From contig CM059560.1 of assembly GCA_030386875.1 (NCBI GenBank), positions 47,534,757 through 47,598,756 on the forward strand: a stretch of DNA of 64,000 bases, given 5' to 3'. Below are positions 35,301 through 42,890 of the stretch, in pieces. Both the position numbers and the translations under genes were made by a program. Position 1 is the stretch's first letter. Every line of letters starts with the position of its first letter. Under the pieces are notes generated by a model that was not told the origin of the DNA, made no database searches, and saw only the letters and a list, made by a program, of their open reading frames with translations. This stretch comes from Morinoia aosen. Its lineage: Eukaryota > Arthropoda > Malacostraca > Amphipoda > Talitridae.

Positions 35301-36372
35301 AGGAGCTTTAATGGAATGGAGGCGGCATCAGCGCTCTAAAGTGAAGCCAATTTTCGGTAGCTGTAGGAGTGTAGGGTATACGGGCACACACACGGAGATG
35401 GGGCTCAGTGCGTGTCAGACACTCAGCTTGACAGGGCGCCGCTTATCCACGCTGCGGTCAAGTACGAGTTTTTTCAATATGACGCGTTTCAAGGACGCAA
35501 TTGAAATATTTGCCTAAGAAAAAAACGTATAGCACAGAGTAGCGAAAGTCTGCCATTTAACAGCACTGTCTTCAGTCGCTGATGATGGAGGTGGTGCTAC
35601 CCCTCCACTGCAACACCACCTCCACATTGGGACCCAATGCCGGGTGGGCGGGGCTTGGGTCGGCAAAAGTGGCTTCACGCGCTTGATTGGCAAAAGATAG
35701 GGATGCCGCCTCCATTCCATTAAAGCTCCTTGGTATCACTATTCCCTCTACAACGCAGCAAAATTTTGCTTGCACCATGAAAATGACTGAAAATGTGAAT
35801 ATACACTGAAGTTGATGGTATGATATACTAAAGCTGTAATACTGACTTCTACAAATATTACAATGTAAACAAATTCTTTCATGCTGAATGAAAAGAGATA
35901 TTTCATGGTCTTTTCATCATGATAGCAAAAGGGACTCTTGCAGAGTTACTGCTGCCTAGCAAATACAAATTAATACACACTATACATGTGAAAACATGAA
36001 TTAGCCAATCAATGCATTTTTATACTAATTAAACTAGGACAAAATATTTAGCATACATGCTAGAAATAACTAGCCATGGGAAGAGAGAACTGATTAGTAC
36101 AATATAACACAATATATTTTAAAAAAATCCATACAAATCAACACTTCATCAAAAAACATGATATACGTATATATGATGAAGCGAGTAAAGTTAGATAAGT
36201 AATGTACATATACAGCAGCTGAACTAACCTCTTGTATGGCAGTACCTACTCCTCTGATGAATACTGCATCTGGCCTGAAGAATGTTTTTGTTCTGTGAAC
36301 CTGAAGTGCGGTCTTCAGTTTTGGAACGAGGCTCAAACCCTCAGTGTATGCTGAGTGAAGATCTTCTCGGCC
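11408..36372 (-). CDS. SUV39H / Su(var)3-9 histone H3K9 methyltransferase (N-terminus beyond the visible exons)
   Basis: Twelve exons read on the minus strand: 36372-36229, 35191-35137, 33968-33841, 32636-32388, 30244-30093, 29740-29548, 24826-24611, 21134-21000, 18223-17983, 13889-13777, 13236-13071 and 11586-11408. All junction phases agree and give 656 residues without an initiator Met. Order: unique N-terminal region, basic tract SRKRKRR, chromodomain (about 176-230), linker, pre-SET with Cys clusters ([21 protein letters not shown]), SET with [18 protein letters not shown] and ELSFDYN, and post-[16 protein letters not shown]. It should methylate H3K9 and build heterochromatin bound by HP1. 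The SET catalytic residues are present, so the enzyme looks functional. The length is close to fly Su(var)3-9 (about 635). In insects this gene shares its first exons with eIF2-gamma; no eIF2-gamma sequence is visible here. Confidence 0.95.
11587..13070 (-). other. SUV39H intron
   Basis: AT-rich. Holds a 5' half of a retroposon family A copy at 12105-12240; nothing else recognised. Confidence 0.7.
12105..12240 (-). mobile_element. Retroposon family A fragment (5' half)
   Basis: Reads on + as gtcgtccataacaaaac.. followed by agcccgggacctgacatttt and gagcgctaaat, the reverse complement of the family head. Sense relative to SUV39H. Confidence 0.6.
13071..13236 (-). CDS. SUV39H exon (SET C-terminal half)
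   Basis: Acceptor ctgcgacag; begins with the Cys of the NHSC motif (CDPNL) and ends in phase 1 at aaa/gtgagt. Encodes [19 protein letters not shown] and the ELSFDYN motif that contributes the catalytic tyrosine region. Confidence 0.95.
13777..13889 (-). CDS. SUV39H exon (SET core)
   Basis: Acceptor cctgtgcag; phase 1 start, donor tcc/gtgagt. Encodes [11 protein letters not shown] through [11 protein letters not shown]; the intron splits the NHS/CDP motif exactly. Confidence 0.95.
14988..15270 (-). mobile_element. Retroposon family A copy
   Basis: On + begins cagcctccctaaccccaacc and continues through gttgagaagaaaagttgtgaaac and the aaaaaaagggcctgtctaac block to cagctcgggcccacaca. Sense relative to SUV39H. 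Confidence 0.75.
15930..16150 (-). mobile_element. Variant of retroposon family A (subfamily B)
   Basis: Shares the central cccatagaaa..aagttaagaaggaag block with family A but continues into a distinct block, gcatgaaaactgaaggaag.. agctgaggtaa.. ggtgccagtcc, that also occurs at 17660-17865 and 21535-21725. Same orientation as the other copies in this gene. Confidence 0.6.
16246..16610 (-). mobile_element. Retroposon family A, intact copy with 14-bp target duplication
   Basis: Reference minus-strand copy. On + it begins with the (ATTAG)n tail, then agcctccctaaccgctac, and ends ctgagggg. Perfect direct repeats gcgtacaatagcag sit at 16232-16245 and 16611-16624. This confirms the boundaries inferred at 7853-8206 and a retroposition mechanism. 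Confidence 0.88.
17306..17350. repeat. (ATT)n microsatellite
   Basis: About 14 uninterrupted ATT/TTA units, immediately before the tail side of a family A copy. Confidence 0.95.
17350..17865 (-). mobile_element. Retroposon family A copy followed by subfamily B copy
   Basis: 17350-17660 is a family A copy (agcctcctttcaccacgac through agcccgggctctcacatagt). From 17660 the subfamily B block (gcatgaaaactggaagaag, tagctgaggtaac, gaggcgccagtcc) follows in the same orientation, so either two insertions abut or this is a longer composite unit. Confidence 0.7.
17983..18223 (-). CDS. SUV39H exon (pre-SET end and SET N-terminal half)
   Basis: Acceptor tgcatgacag; donor tatg/gtggga leaves phase 1. Encodes the second pre-SET cysteine cluster ([15 protein letters not shown]), NRVVQKG, the SAM-binding GWGV, and [19 protein letters not shown]. 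Confidence 0.96.
18417..20348 (-). mobile_element. hAT-family DNA transposon, non-autonomous, perfect 8-bp target duplication
   Basis: The ends are inverted (cagggttggcacataaaaaaccc on the left; the right end reads cagggatggaaaaaccc on the minus strand) and are bounded by identical 8-bp repeats tcaaggaa at 18409-18416 and 20349-20356. Subterminal aaaaaccca repeats occur on both sides. The 1.93-kb interior keeps only the C-terminal part of a transposase on the minus strand. The clean duplication suggests fairly recent insertion, presumably mobilised in trans. Confidence 0.92.
18838..19299 (-). pseudogene. hAT transposase C-terminal fragment
   Basis: Two stretches in the same frame, separated by a TGA at 19105-19107. 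The downstream one contains [13 protein letters not shown] and NKLRNRLG, the hAT C-terminal dimerisation signature (normally S..S-ER-FS..G......R..L). The BED finger and DDE core are absent. Not functional. Confidence 0.85.
21000..21134 (-). CDS. SUV39H exon (pre-SET, first cysteine cluster)
   Basis: Exactly 45 codons, phase 0 at both ends (acceptor ttacag, donor aaag/gtaaca). Encodes [19 protein letters not shown] and CCAKQ, the cysteines that bind the triangular zinc cluster, then [10 protein letters not shown]. Confidence 0.95.
21398..21505. repeat. 24-bp minisatellite, about 4 units
   Basis: Tandem units aattaaataaaatacgtttc.. ending cacaatt, with g/a variation between units. Confidence 0.9.
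21535..21845 (-). mobile_element. Retroposon subfamily B piece joined to family A head
   Basis: 21535-21725 matches the subfamily B block (gcatgaaaactggaagaag, tatagctgaagtaactcaac). 21725-21845 continues as the family A head side (gaagaaacgacagc..gtgaacc, aacccaggagctcacatttt). Same orientation as the other copies in SUV39H. Confidence 0.55.
22118..22462 (-). mobile_element. Retroposon family A copy
   Basis: On + runs from gtttaagcctcccaaactgc to agagacaatacttgtatcctcctgagggg. Nearly full length. Confidence 0.82.
22994..24505. mobile_element. Solo LTR of an LTR retrotransposon
   Basis: Starts tgtggtgatc and ends gaacaccaca, giving a 7-bp terminal inverted repeat with the canonical TG..CA. 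Identical 4-bp duplications acat lie at 22990-22993 and 24506-24509. There is no internal coding region, so it is the product of LTR-LTR recombination. It is unrelated in sequence to the LTRs at 48315 and 57082. It contains a GC-rich first half and a minisatellite second half. Confidence 0.88.
23755..24285. repeat. Minisatellite inside the solo LTR (about 78-bp dimeric unit)
   Basis: Alternating ~35-bp and ~43-bp submotifs: aggattgtgtttcaatcatt acgtcattc.. and aggattgtgcttcaatcatc acgtatttgtgctattctcg. About seven dimers, degenerate towards the ends. Because the dimer length is a multiple of three, long spurious open frames run through it. Confidence 0.92.
24611..24826 (-). CDS. SUV39H exon (linker before pre-SET)
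   Basis: 72 codons, phase 0 at both ends (acceptor ttcaacag, donor gtt/gtgaga). Encodes a helical, charged stretch ([35 protein letters not shown]) likely to form a coiled coil, then [18 protein letters not shown], which corresponds to the conserved N-terminus of the pre-SET region. Confidence 0.92.
25178..25215. repeat. TTTTTACTAC short tandem repeat
   Basis: Three or more ttttactac units; a larger tract of the same motif is at 28700-28805, in the same orientation on the other side of the mariner. Confidence 0.8.
25813..27097 (+). mobile_element. Mariner (Tc1/mariner) transposon, complete ends, decayed
   Basis: 28-bp terminal inverted repeats (left starts tcaggttgtaacataaattc; right reads tcaggttgtagcagaagttc on the minus strand; 24 of 28 match), flanked by TA at 25811-25812 and 27098-27099. 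The length of 1285 bp is typical for mariner. Inserted in the opposite orientation to SUV39H. Confidence 0.93.
26040..27022 (+). pseudogene. Mariner transposase, broken
   Basis: Fragments in different frames: an HTH region ([20 protein letters not shown]) and, from about 26552 to 27022, the catalytic part with [10 protein letters not shown] and the downstream [13 protein letters not shown], the second and third acidic residues of a D,D34D core. Several stops and frameshifts break the N-terminal half. A 14-base C homopolymer at 26730-26745 replaces the usual residues after HHDN.R. Not functional. Confidence 0.9.
27291..27648 (-). mobile_element. Retroposon family A, intact copy with 10-bp target duplication
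   Basis: Direct repeats taatgtcatg at 27281-27290 and 27649-27658. On + it begins with (gattag)n and agcctccctccccagcaac and ends ataattgtattccctgagggg. Third copy with a clear target duplication. Confidence 0.87.
27659..28600. repeat. Dispersed repeat shared with 43675-46390
   Basis: The left end (agaaagagaaaaactttcag ctttacaaa.. gttattgttccc) and the right end (aaaattttggaac.. ggttccc.. attcctgaaattacatcc) both recur, in the same order, near 43675-43790 and 46310-46385. The interiors differ in length. Class unknown. Confidence 0.6.
28700..28805. repeat. TTTTTACTAC tandem tract
   Basis: Repeated tttttactac units interrupted by cccaggggtaaa and ctcaaa, ending ctagtagacaccctg. The last motif, inverted, reads cagggtgtctactag and may be a hAT-type terminus, but no matching partner was found. 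Confidence 0.75.
29548..29740 (-). CDS. SUV39H exon (chromodomain to linker)
   Basis: Acceptor tttttgttgcag in phase 2; donor gat/gtaagt, phase 0. Encodes [20 protein letters not shown] through [12 protein letters not shown], a mostly helical linker without a named domain. Confidence 0.85.
30093..30244 (-). CDS. SUV39H exon (chromodomain second half)
   Basis: Acceptor gatttgtag, donor gaaga/gtgcgt (phase 2). Encodes [19 protein letters not shown] and [14 protein letters not shown]: the aromatic cage residues (W in VRWRGY, W in TWEP) of a methyl-lysine-reading chromodomain are present. Confidence 0.95.
30695..31225 (-). mobile_element. Two adjacent retroposon family A copies
   Basis: 30695-30925 is a 3' truncated piece (tgagcttccctaactgcaa.. 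gtgttgaaaaaagtcaac); 30926-31225 is a second, starting within gagaggaaggaggaagacac and ending gttgtatcccactgagggg. Both have the same orientation, as if one inserted into the other. Confidence 0.75.
31505..31575 (-). mobile_element. Retroposon family A fragment (head side)
   Basis: tttatttcaacacaagaaag gtctaccaaac.. cagaaccccaca matches the family head side, same orientation as the others in this gene. Confidence 0.5.
31718..32274 (-). mobile_element. Tc1-like transposon remnant (deleted)
   Basis: Inverted ends: gttggacaaaataaaggaaa cg on the left, and gtgggacaaaattatggaaa cac on the minus strand at the right. The minus strand keeps pieces of a Tc1-type N-terminal region in broken frames (for example [15 protein letters not shown] and, downstream, residues resembling the second helix-turn-helix). 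The catalytic domain is missing, so it is an internally deleted, inactive copy of about 0.56 kb. Confidence 0.75.
32388..32636 (-). CDS. SUV39H exon (basic region and chromodomain start)
   Basis: 83 codons, phase 0 (acceptor tttttgcag, GC donor). Encodes a nuclear-localisation-like [21 protein letters not shown], an acidic Glu/Ser-rich stretch and [13 protein letters not shown], the first strand of the chromodomain. Confidence 0.92.
32637..33840 (-). other. SUV39H intron, nothing recognised
   Basis: AT-rich, about 1.2 kb, no repeat family or exon identified. Confidence 0.6.
33841..33968 (-). CDS. SUV39H exon (Ser/Thr-rich N-terminal region)
   Basis: Acceptor gttcctag, phase 1; donor aaag/gtttgc. 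Encodes [20 protein letters not shown] and a Ser/Asp-rich tail; no domain recognised. Assigned because phases and splice sites agree with both neighbours. Confidence 0.75.
33969..35136 (-). other. SUV39H intron
   Basis: Holds only a short family A fragment at 34872-34925; otherwise nothing recognised. Confidence 0.6.
34872..34925 (-). mobile_element. Retroposon family A fragment (3' end)
   Basis: tttaagccttcctaaccaca ataaaggtgttcc aaagagagg is the reverse complement of the family 3' end. Confidence 0.65.
35137..35191 (-). CDS. SUV39H small exon (N-terminal region)
   Basis: 55 bp encoding [18 protein letters not shown]; acceptor gttcccag, donor acag/gtgtgt, phase 1. Too short for the family to confirm on its own, but both junction phases fit the neighbouring exons. 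Confidence 0.65.
35192..36228 (-). other. SUV39H intron
   Basis: Contains the 434-bp hAT-type MITE at 35299-35732; the remainder shows nothing recognised. Confidence 0.6.
35299..35732. mobile_element. hAT-type MITE with perfect 8-bp target duplication
   Basis: Ends caaggagctttaatggaatg and its reverse complement (31 bp identical, then imperfect complementarity for about 40 more), bounded by gtatcact at 35291-35298 and 35733-35740. No coding capacity. Confidence 0.9.
36229..36372 (-). CDS. SUV39H first visible exon (N-terminal region)
   Basis: 48 codons, phase 0 (acceptor ttgttacag, donor gag/gttagt). Encodes [20 protein letters not shown], a basic middle and [12 protein letters not shown] do not recognise a domain. 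There is no start codon, so at least one exon lies upstream, further right or outside the window. Linkage to the gene rests on compatible phase and strand. Confidence 0.65.
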
Positions 36373-36517
36373 CTGTAACAAATTAGATGCATGAGATAAG
36401 CAGAATGAATGTAAACAAGCATGCTAAAAATGAGACAAAACTTAGCAACAGAAATTCATTTAATAGGATGACATGTGCTTCTGATGTTAGCACTCTCTCT
36501 ATTTATTTATATACATA

Positions 36518-36827
36518 CAGGGAGTCCCTGGTTTACGGCGACTTGTTAAGAATGAGTGCCCATAAACCCTATCAATTCATATTCCTCTTTAGTGACAATT
36601 TTGTAGTTACAAACCACACAAGCCAACAGTATTTTCTCAAGCAGCTGAATACGTAGTAATGCGGTGCACAAATATGTTTATGCATATGTTCTTATCATTA
36701 GTTAGTATAATTTTCATATGTAAAGGCATATTTCTGTGATTTATAGGCCTAAGTTCTGACTTGCATACCAAACCAGTAAATGAACATCTGTAAGAACGGA
36801 ACTTGTTCATAAGCCAAGGACCTTCTG
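36518..36827. mobile_element. Tigger-like MITE (TcMar-Tigger type ends)
   Basis: Left end cagggagtccctggtttacg gcgacttgtt; right end on the minus strand cagaaggtccttggcttatg aacaagtt. TA precedes the left end. About 310 bp, no coding capacity. Confidence 0.75.
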
Positions 36828-36873
36828 TGTGTATACATAGATAAATTTATTGCTGGACCATCTGACTTGAAAT

Positions 36874-38094
36874 TAGTGATGAACCAATACCAGAAGAGGC
36901 CGATACTGATACAAATATCGATACTACCAGTATATCTCTATTCTTCACGTTATTACAAACTTCACTATGAATTGTGAGATCATTTTTTCAACATAGTTAG
37001 GCTTTATGTTTTTACATCAAACAAGAGAAACCTACGTCACTGCAAGTGGTTGACAGTCACTAGCCATCATTTCTCCAATAGCTCTATGTATTGCTAAGGA
37101 TTGATCACTATTGATGTCTCAAGGCTGTTTGTGAGCAATAGTTTTCCAGATGGTCATACAAGTTTCTTCATTTTCAATATCTTCTGAAGTACATGCTTTT
37201 TTGTTGCTTTTGTAAGAAATTGTCTGGTTGACACTTCTTGATAACTTTCTGTTCTTCTTTTTTTAAATCTTTTGTAAAACAGTTATATTCATTGGCATGG
37301 CTACAATTCAAGTGTTTTCTCCAGCTTGTTGTGTTAAAGAATTTACTTCCTTTTTACCCTTGTGAAAAAGATCCATTACAGATAATACGTGTAGCTCTTG
37401 CTCCATTTGTTTTGTCAATAATAAAATGTTTCCATACCCTACCCCCAAGTTTGACCTTCTGTTGCTATAAAAGCCATGATAGTTCAGCACAAGCAAGATC
37501 CATGCACCTACCTACACCTTCTACCTTTACAATTCAACTATCTGCAGCACACTGAACTCACCACCACTACAAGGGTTTGTGAATCACAAGATGCCAAGCT
37601 GTTTTTCTTCTTTGATATCAAAGTCTCTTGATGCATACAATTAAAAATTAATTTACTCAAGAAATTTATCTTGAATTAATATGAACTCACGACCTCCATA
37701 TAATATATGTACAATAGACTTTATTCATTAGGAAAATTTGAATTAAGTAGTATCCTACTAGCACAAGTTGCGTGATCTCAGGCAAATGTTCCGTGTTTGT
37801 GCGCATGTTTCTGAATACACGTGTGCACACTCAAGCAACCTTTTTCTGTGTAAATAAAATAGGTTGTGACAATAATTATTCATGATCAATTATAATTCTT
37901 GTTATGCTCAACATTAAATCTAACCTTGATTACTATATCTGGTGAATATATATATTTACAAATTAATCTTTGCTATTAAGCTTGTCTTGCCAAATTTTGC
38001 ATTACCAGTCTTGTGAAAGTGGTATAAAAGTATCAGAGTACTGGCTAAGATTATTTTTTTGGTCGGTGATACCAATACTATTCGTACATCTCTA
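36874..38094 (-). mobile_element. hAT element remnant with BED-type zinc finger
   Basis: Ends tagtgatgaaccaatacc and, on the minus strand, tagagatgtacgaatagtat tgg, typical of hAT elements with GATG..CCGATAC-like termini. In the minus strand, around 37490-37300, a broken frame reads VWKHFIIDKTNGA, then ICNG and TTSWRKHLNCSH, matching a BED zinc finger of a hAT transposase. Stops elsewhere show it is dead. The flanking octamers cttgaaat and tgttaaat match only partly. Confidence 0.7.
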
Positions 38095-38407
38095 TGTTAA
38101 ATAGTTGTGCAGAAACAAAAAACTATTTATGAGACAAACAGACAAAAAAAGGTAAGCACAAGAAACTTAAATATGAATTTATTACTAACTAATTTTTTTG
38201 TAGAGACTTCTTCCTTTGAAAAGTCATTTACCAGAACTGAAAAAAATCACAGAAAATATATGTACCATCTAACTAATAATTAATTAATAATAGCTTCAAA
38301 ACCTGAGCACCAAAGGTTCTTAATACATGGACCACTTATTAAAAATTGAAATTTTCAAGGATTCTTTGAGAACACACATTTTGTAGCTTAAATAGGCTAA
38401 CATAATA

Positions 38408-38480
38408 CAGTGATCCCTCATTTATCACAGATGATCGGTTCTGACACTAACCAAGATACCTAAATTTCTGCATAGTGGGG
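38408..38480. mobile_element. Tigger-like terminal fragment
   Basis: cagtgatccctcatttatca cagatgatcggttctgac resembles the palindromic ends of Tigger/pogo MITEs. The opposite end was not found. Confidence 0.45.
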
Positions 38481-38759
38481 GACAGCATATTCACCATATT
38501 TAACATGTATTCAACTTCTAAAACCCTTCAAGTACTGTTAAGAACCCACCCTTTACAGTACAGTACTCTATTAATAACAGACTCCTGTTAAGCAAAAACA
38601 TTTGAAAATGAAGCTGACTTTTACTGCACAGTCGATGATTGAATTTTCTACAAAAACTTTGCGATTTGCAAAATATTACACACATGTACAAATTTTAGAA
38701 ACCTGCAAAAACTGTAGCATCCATTTGGATGCAATACACCAGAAAATCTCATTAAATAA

Positions 38760-39090
38760 GTTAGCTCAAGCATCCTTAATGACAATACAGGTGCTCTAAA
38801 AGAAATTAAGATACCATTTAGAGTGGAGGTAAAAAAATGAAGAATCTATGCATACGATTTGTGCCCACCTAAAATCTTGTACATGGATACGCTAAGTTCA
38901 TGAAACAAGATAAAGGGCAAAGAAAAAAGTAAAAAATGCTAAAAAAAACATGACAGAAGTGAACAAAAAAAAAACCAGAAACATATCAAAATCTCATTTA
39001 ATCACAATCACAAAATCACAAAACACCTACCTAACTTTTAGCCAGGACCTGGCATTTTCAACCTGGCAGAGCCAATTCCCATAGACAAAA
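38760..39090 (-). mobile_element. Retroposon family A copy (diverged)
   Basis: On +: taagttagctcaagcatcct through ttagccaggacctggcattt and agccaattcccatagaca. Lies upstream of the first visible SUV39H exon and keeps the same orientation as the copies in that gene. Confidence 0.7.
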
Positions 39091-40779
39091 AGGCAAGTAC
39101 ATCATATCAAGATCCACCTACATGGGTTAAATTAGTGAAGGGGTACATATTCTTAATAACTAACCCATTCCAAGCAGCAGGGTACCTACTGGAGCACACA
39201 AATTTTGAAATGATTTATATATAGTAGCCGTTGCTGTTCACGAGTCACTTCTGCACGCTATAAATAGTAGCGCCGCTAAATGGAAGGGAGGTGCTTGTGA
39301 GTTGTGATTGTATATAGTTTCTGCTGCTTTATAGGATCAAGTTAGACCTAATTTTTCTAAATATAGGATTGAAAATGTCATATTTATGACAGTTTATCTA
39401 GAATTGTACCTAAAAACTGACAAAGAAATAATTTCAATTTGAAAACTTTTTAAAGTATGGATGTGTATTGGATTTTATTTTTGATATGCATTGATGCTTT
39501 TAATACTTGAGCACTGATGTAAAAATAATAAGTATGTTGAAAGACTGCAAATGTGCATTTTCTTTATCACAGATGGTATGGTATATCTGCATATGATACC
39601 TGATGTTTCAGAAACCAAATCAACAGCTTGAACTGAGTGCATAAAAAGTATTTTGCTTACAAAAGCATGTAAGATTATAATTATTATTGTTATTATTTGA
39701 GGACAATAACTATCAAAAAGTCAATACATTTCAGCACAACTTGGAAAACGAGCAAAAAATTATATCAAAGCAGGTAGAGAAGCAAGTCTGCTACCTCTAC
39801 TGCCTGGCAATCACGCACCACTTATATTGACATCAAGTAAGACACTGAACTCATTGCTAAACTTGCTTTAAGTTGTTTGAGGAACTGGAAAGGATGCCAG
39901 ACAACATTTTTTTACATGCAGTCTTCATATTGTAGCCATTTTTGATGCACTGTAGAATAGAACCAATGATGAAAAATGATGATGCACTGTAGAATAGGAC
40001 CATTTTTAGGACAAAATATGGTGAATGTTCCAGAGATGCAACTAATCAAATTTCAAAATTTTGTTGCCTATATCATGGTAATTGCATCAAAATAAACAAC
40101 TTTTCATCTTTGCACTTTTTGGGGCAAATGAGTATTTAACGAGTTATAGTGGTAAATTACTGACCGCAACTCCAGTGTTTGAAGCGGGAAGTAATTCATC
40201 GAGCGCATCATATGACAACACTGCAATGGAGTCTTGCTTCTGACACGCTCGTCCTGAAAGACGAAACTAAACCTATTGCTATAAATTGTTAAATACTCGC
40301 TTGCTGCAAAAAGTGTCTAGAAGAAAAGTAGTTTATTTTGACACTACCGTGATTCAAGCAACAAAAATTTGAAAATCGATGAGTAGCTGTTTATTCGAGC
40401 GCATTCGTCATCAAAGACGAAAATTAACACATTTCCTGCGAAGTGACCCATGAATCACTTAGGTGATTTTCATAGTGCTTCTGACCCACCTGCAGTCACT
40501 AACTCATTTTTTTAATTATGCTTAATGATTGTTAAATGAAGGCCCAATCAAGTAAATATTTATTATTTTCAAATTTGATTACCCCAATTGACTTTAAAAT
40601 TGAATTGAATATTGAATATTGAAGAACGTCTACCCAGAATTAGAAAAATGGCTGTCACGTTTGTTGTATGGGAACTAGATCAATGAAATTTGGCATTCCT
40701 TTATATTTTTGATAGAGCTACAGGTGTGTATTAGAAACTTAATAATATAGGAAAACCGAACCGAAATAATAGGAAAAAT

Positions 40780-41125
40780 TTGATGAAAAATAGGGTTATT
40801 TCAAAATCTATCTCCTCCCAAAGTTATTTTTGTAGAGCAATGATTTAGGTTTTATTGAATGTGCAAAGCGTTGCTGCATAGCTGGACGGAGAATGTATTC
40901 AAAATTGGTGAAAGTTTAGTTTTTATATCACAATTTAGGTTTTTGAAAGTTAAGGATTTTTTCCATAGATTTTCAAATGTAACTTAAGAAGTAGTATGAA
41001 TTTAATTTTGATTCCCCGTCCAGCTATGCAGCCACTTTTTATGCATTCAATGAGATCGAATCATTGCTTTAAAATAGTAACTTTCAGAGGAGATAGCTTT
41101 TGAAAATACTCTATTTTCCCATTTC
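40780..41125. repeat. Palindromic hairpin element
   Basis: Arms of about 100 bp: gttatttcaaaatctatctc ctcccaaagtta.. gctgcatagctggacgg on the left, its imperfect inverse at about 41030-41125. Shares the gcaatgattt.ggt..att.gaatg core with the hairpin at 47755-48046. Confidence 0.75.
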
Positions 41126-41399
41126 CAACTGTTCAGGGAGAACATTTATCTAAAAATTTTCATTTTTCTCATTTACAAGCTATGTTGGTTAGAAAAATTG
41201 ACGCGGTTGATGTTCTGAAAGCTATCTGAACATATGAATATCTTTTTTTGTAAGTTTTTTGTTATTACTTGAAGGAACCTGTACCACAGGTATCAAGAGA
41301 CGTTTGGAACTGGTATCATAGATACGTTTCACCGCTAAAGGAGTGCACACTGCCGCGTCCTCCTCGACGTGATCCTCTCTTCCCGCCTTTGTTTCGTCC

Positions 41400-41820
41400 T
41401 ATCACGGAGCAAAGAACGTTGTGTAGCTTTGCTAGATTGTAAACTAAAAAGTTCTGTGTCAAATAAACAATCACAACATAATCCAGATATTTCTGGTTCA
41501 TGTCTAATGCAGTGACTGTTGCGCGCTACCAGCTGCAATTGAATCTACCCCCTTCCCCCTGTTTCTCCCTCTCATGATGCACAGAACGTTCTGAACCTTT
41601 GCCAGCTTGTAAAATAAGGACTTCTTATTGAATAAAGCAATAAAAACCACAAAAAATAACTTTCAGGGACATGGCGCATCCACTTGCTGGTTGGCGCTGG
41701 CTCCTGATTACACCCCTCCCCCTCCTTCTCAATCCCATTTCCCCCACTTATGATGCTCAGATCGTTCTGCAAATTTGACAGCTTGTGAATGAAGCATATC
41801 TCTAGCAAATAGAGCATTAA
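41400..41820. repeat. Degenerate ~170-bp tandem units
   Basis: Recurring gttctgaacctttgccagct tgtaaaat-type motif at about 41430, 41587 and 41764, each followed by an AT-rich and then a C-rich (cccctcccc) segment. Confidence 0.6.
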
Positions 41821-42259
41821 AAGAAAAAAAACAGGAATTTTTTATATTCTGGGTAGACGTCTGCCTTAAGGTGACGGTCTGGGTCCACTTCCGAATTATG
41901 ATTGGATTTCGGTTTATAAATTGATCTTATAGAGTATTTTCTTGCACATCCAACGGTATAATTCGCTCTCAAGTCCGTACATTGGTTTGTCTTCTAGACG
42001 GGGTAAAAGACGCGCACTAGCGTGACCTTGGGGCGCGCCAATGGATGGGTGACCTCCCTCTTCCACCCTCATTACGAGTCAGTATTGAGTGTTTCTCTAC
42101 GGGAATAGCAAGAGAGTTCATTCATGGCCTTGCTTGAAATGCTTTAGTACTCAAATGAAACATTCCAACTCTCAGTGTTGATTATGATGACATAACTGAG
42201 TGTTTGTTTTGAGTTCGGCTGCTCTGCGTCATCAGCTAATTAGCTGTTGTGTAAACATA

Positions 42260-42890
42260 CAATCACCTCCCGCAGTTTTGAAGGTATGAGAATGGCAAAT
42301 ATATCATTGGAAAGGGCTCAAGAAGAGCTACCACGAGAGAGTTGAAAAAATTAAAATTTCTATGTCATCAAAGAAAAATTGTTTTTTAAAATGACTGGTT
42401 TTCTGAAATTTGGATTCATTGTATTTTGATATAAATCCTTTCCCACAGTTTTAAAGTTACAGGAATGACTAATATAGCAATCGATAGCGACTGGAAAGAT
42501 CTACACTAGCTATAATACTTACTGAAAACAAATGATTAGTTTAGAAATAAAATAAATAAAGAAATTTTTTTTTTAAATGGCTCTCCTGAAAAGTTAACTT
42601 TTTGATCTTTGATGAGACACCTACCCCAGAGTTTTGAAGGTACAGGAATGGCAAATATATCAATCGATAGCGATTGAATTATCTTAGAGAGGCGGTGGTA
42701 TAGTTTTTATTAATTTCAAATCAAGTTGAAAATTAGAAGCAGAAGAATTTGAAGAAACGGAAAAAGTGGTCGGTTTGGGGGAAAAAATTTCTCATAATTC
42801 AAAAAATCAAATTATCAAAAAACCATACCACCGGATCGAAAGACAAAACAATTAGCTACCTAGATAATCTTTATCCAGTTTTGTAACTTT
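42260..42890. repeat. Degenerate ~180-bp tandem units
   Basis: The motif cagttttgaaggtacaggaa tggcaaatatatcaatcgat recurs at about 42272, 42443 and 42630, with a partial fourth at 42875. Confidence 0.7.

Larger units (their letters stand above)
36373..40032. other. Repeat-rich region upstream of the first visible SUV39H exon
   Basis: Holds a Tigger-like MITE (36518-36827), a hAT remnant with BED finger (36874-38094), a Tigger-like terminal fragment (38408-38480) and a family A copy (38760-39090). 39090-40032 has a GC-richer patch near 39225-39300 but no supported exon. Confidence 0.6.
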
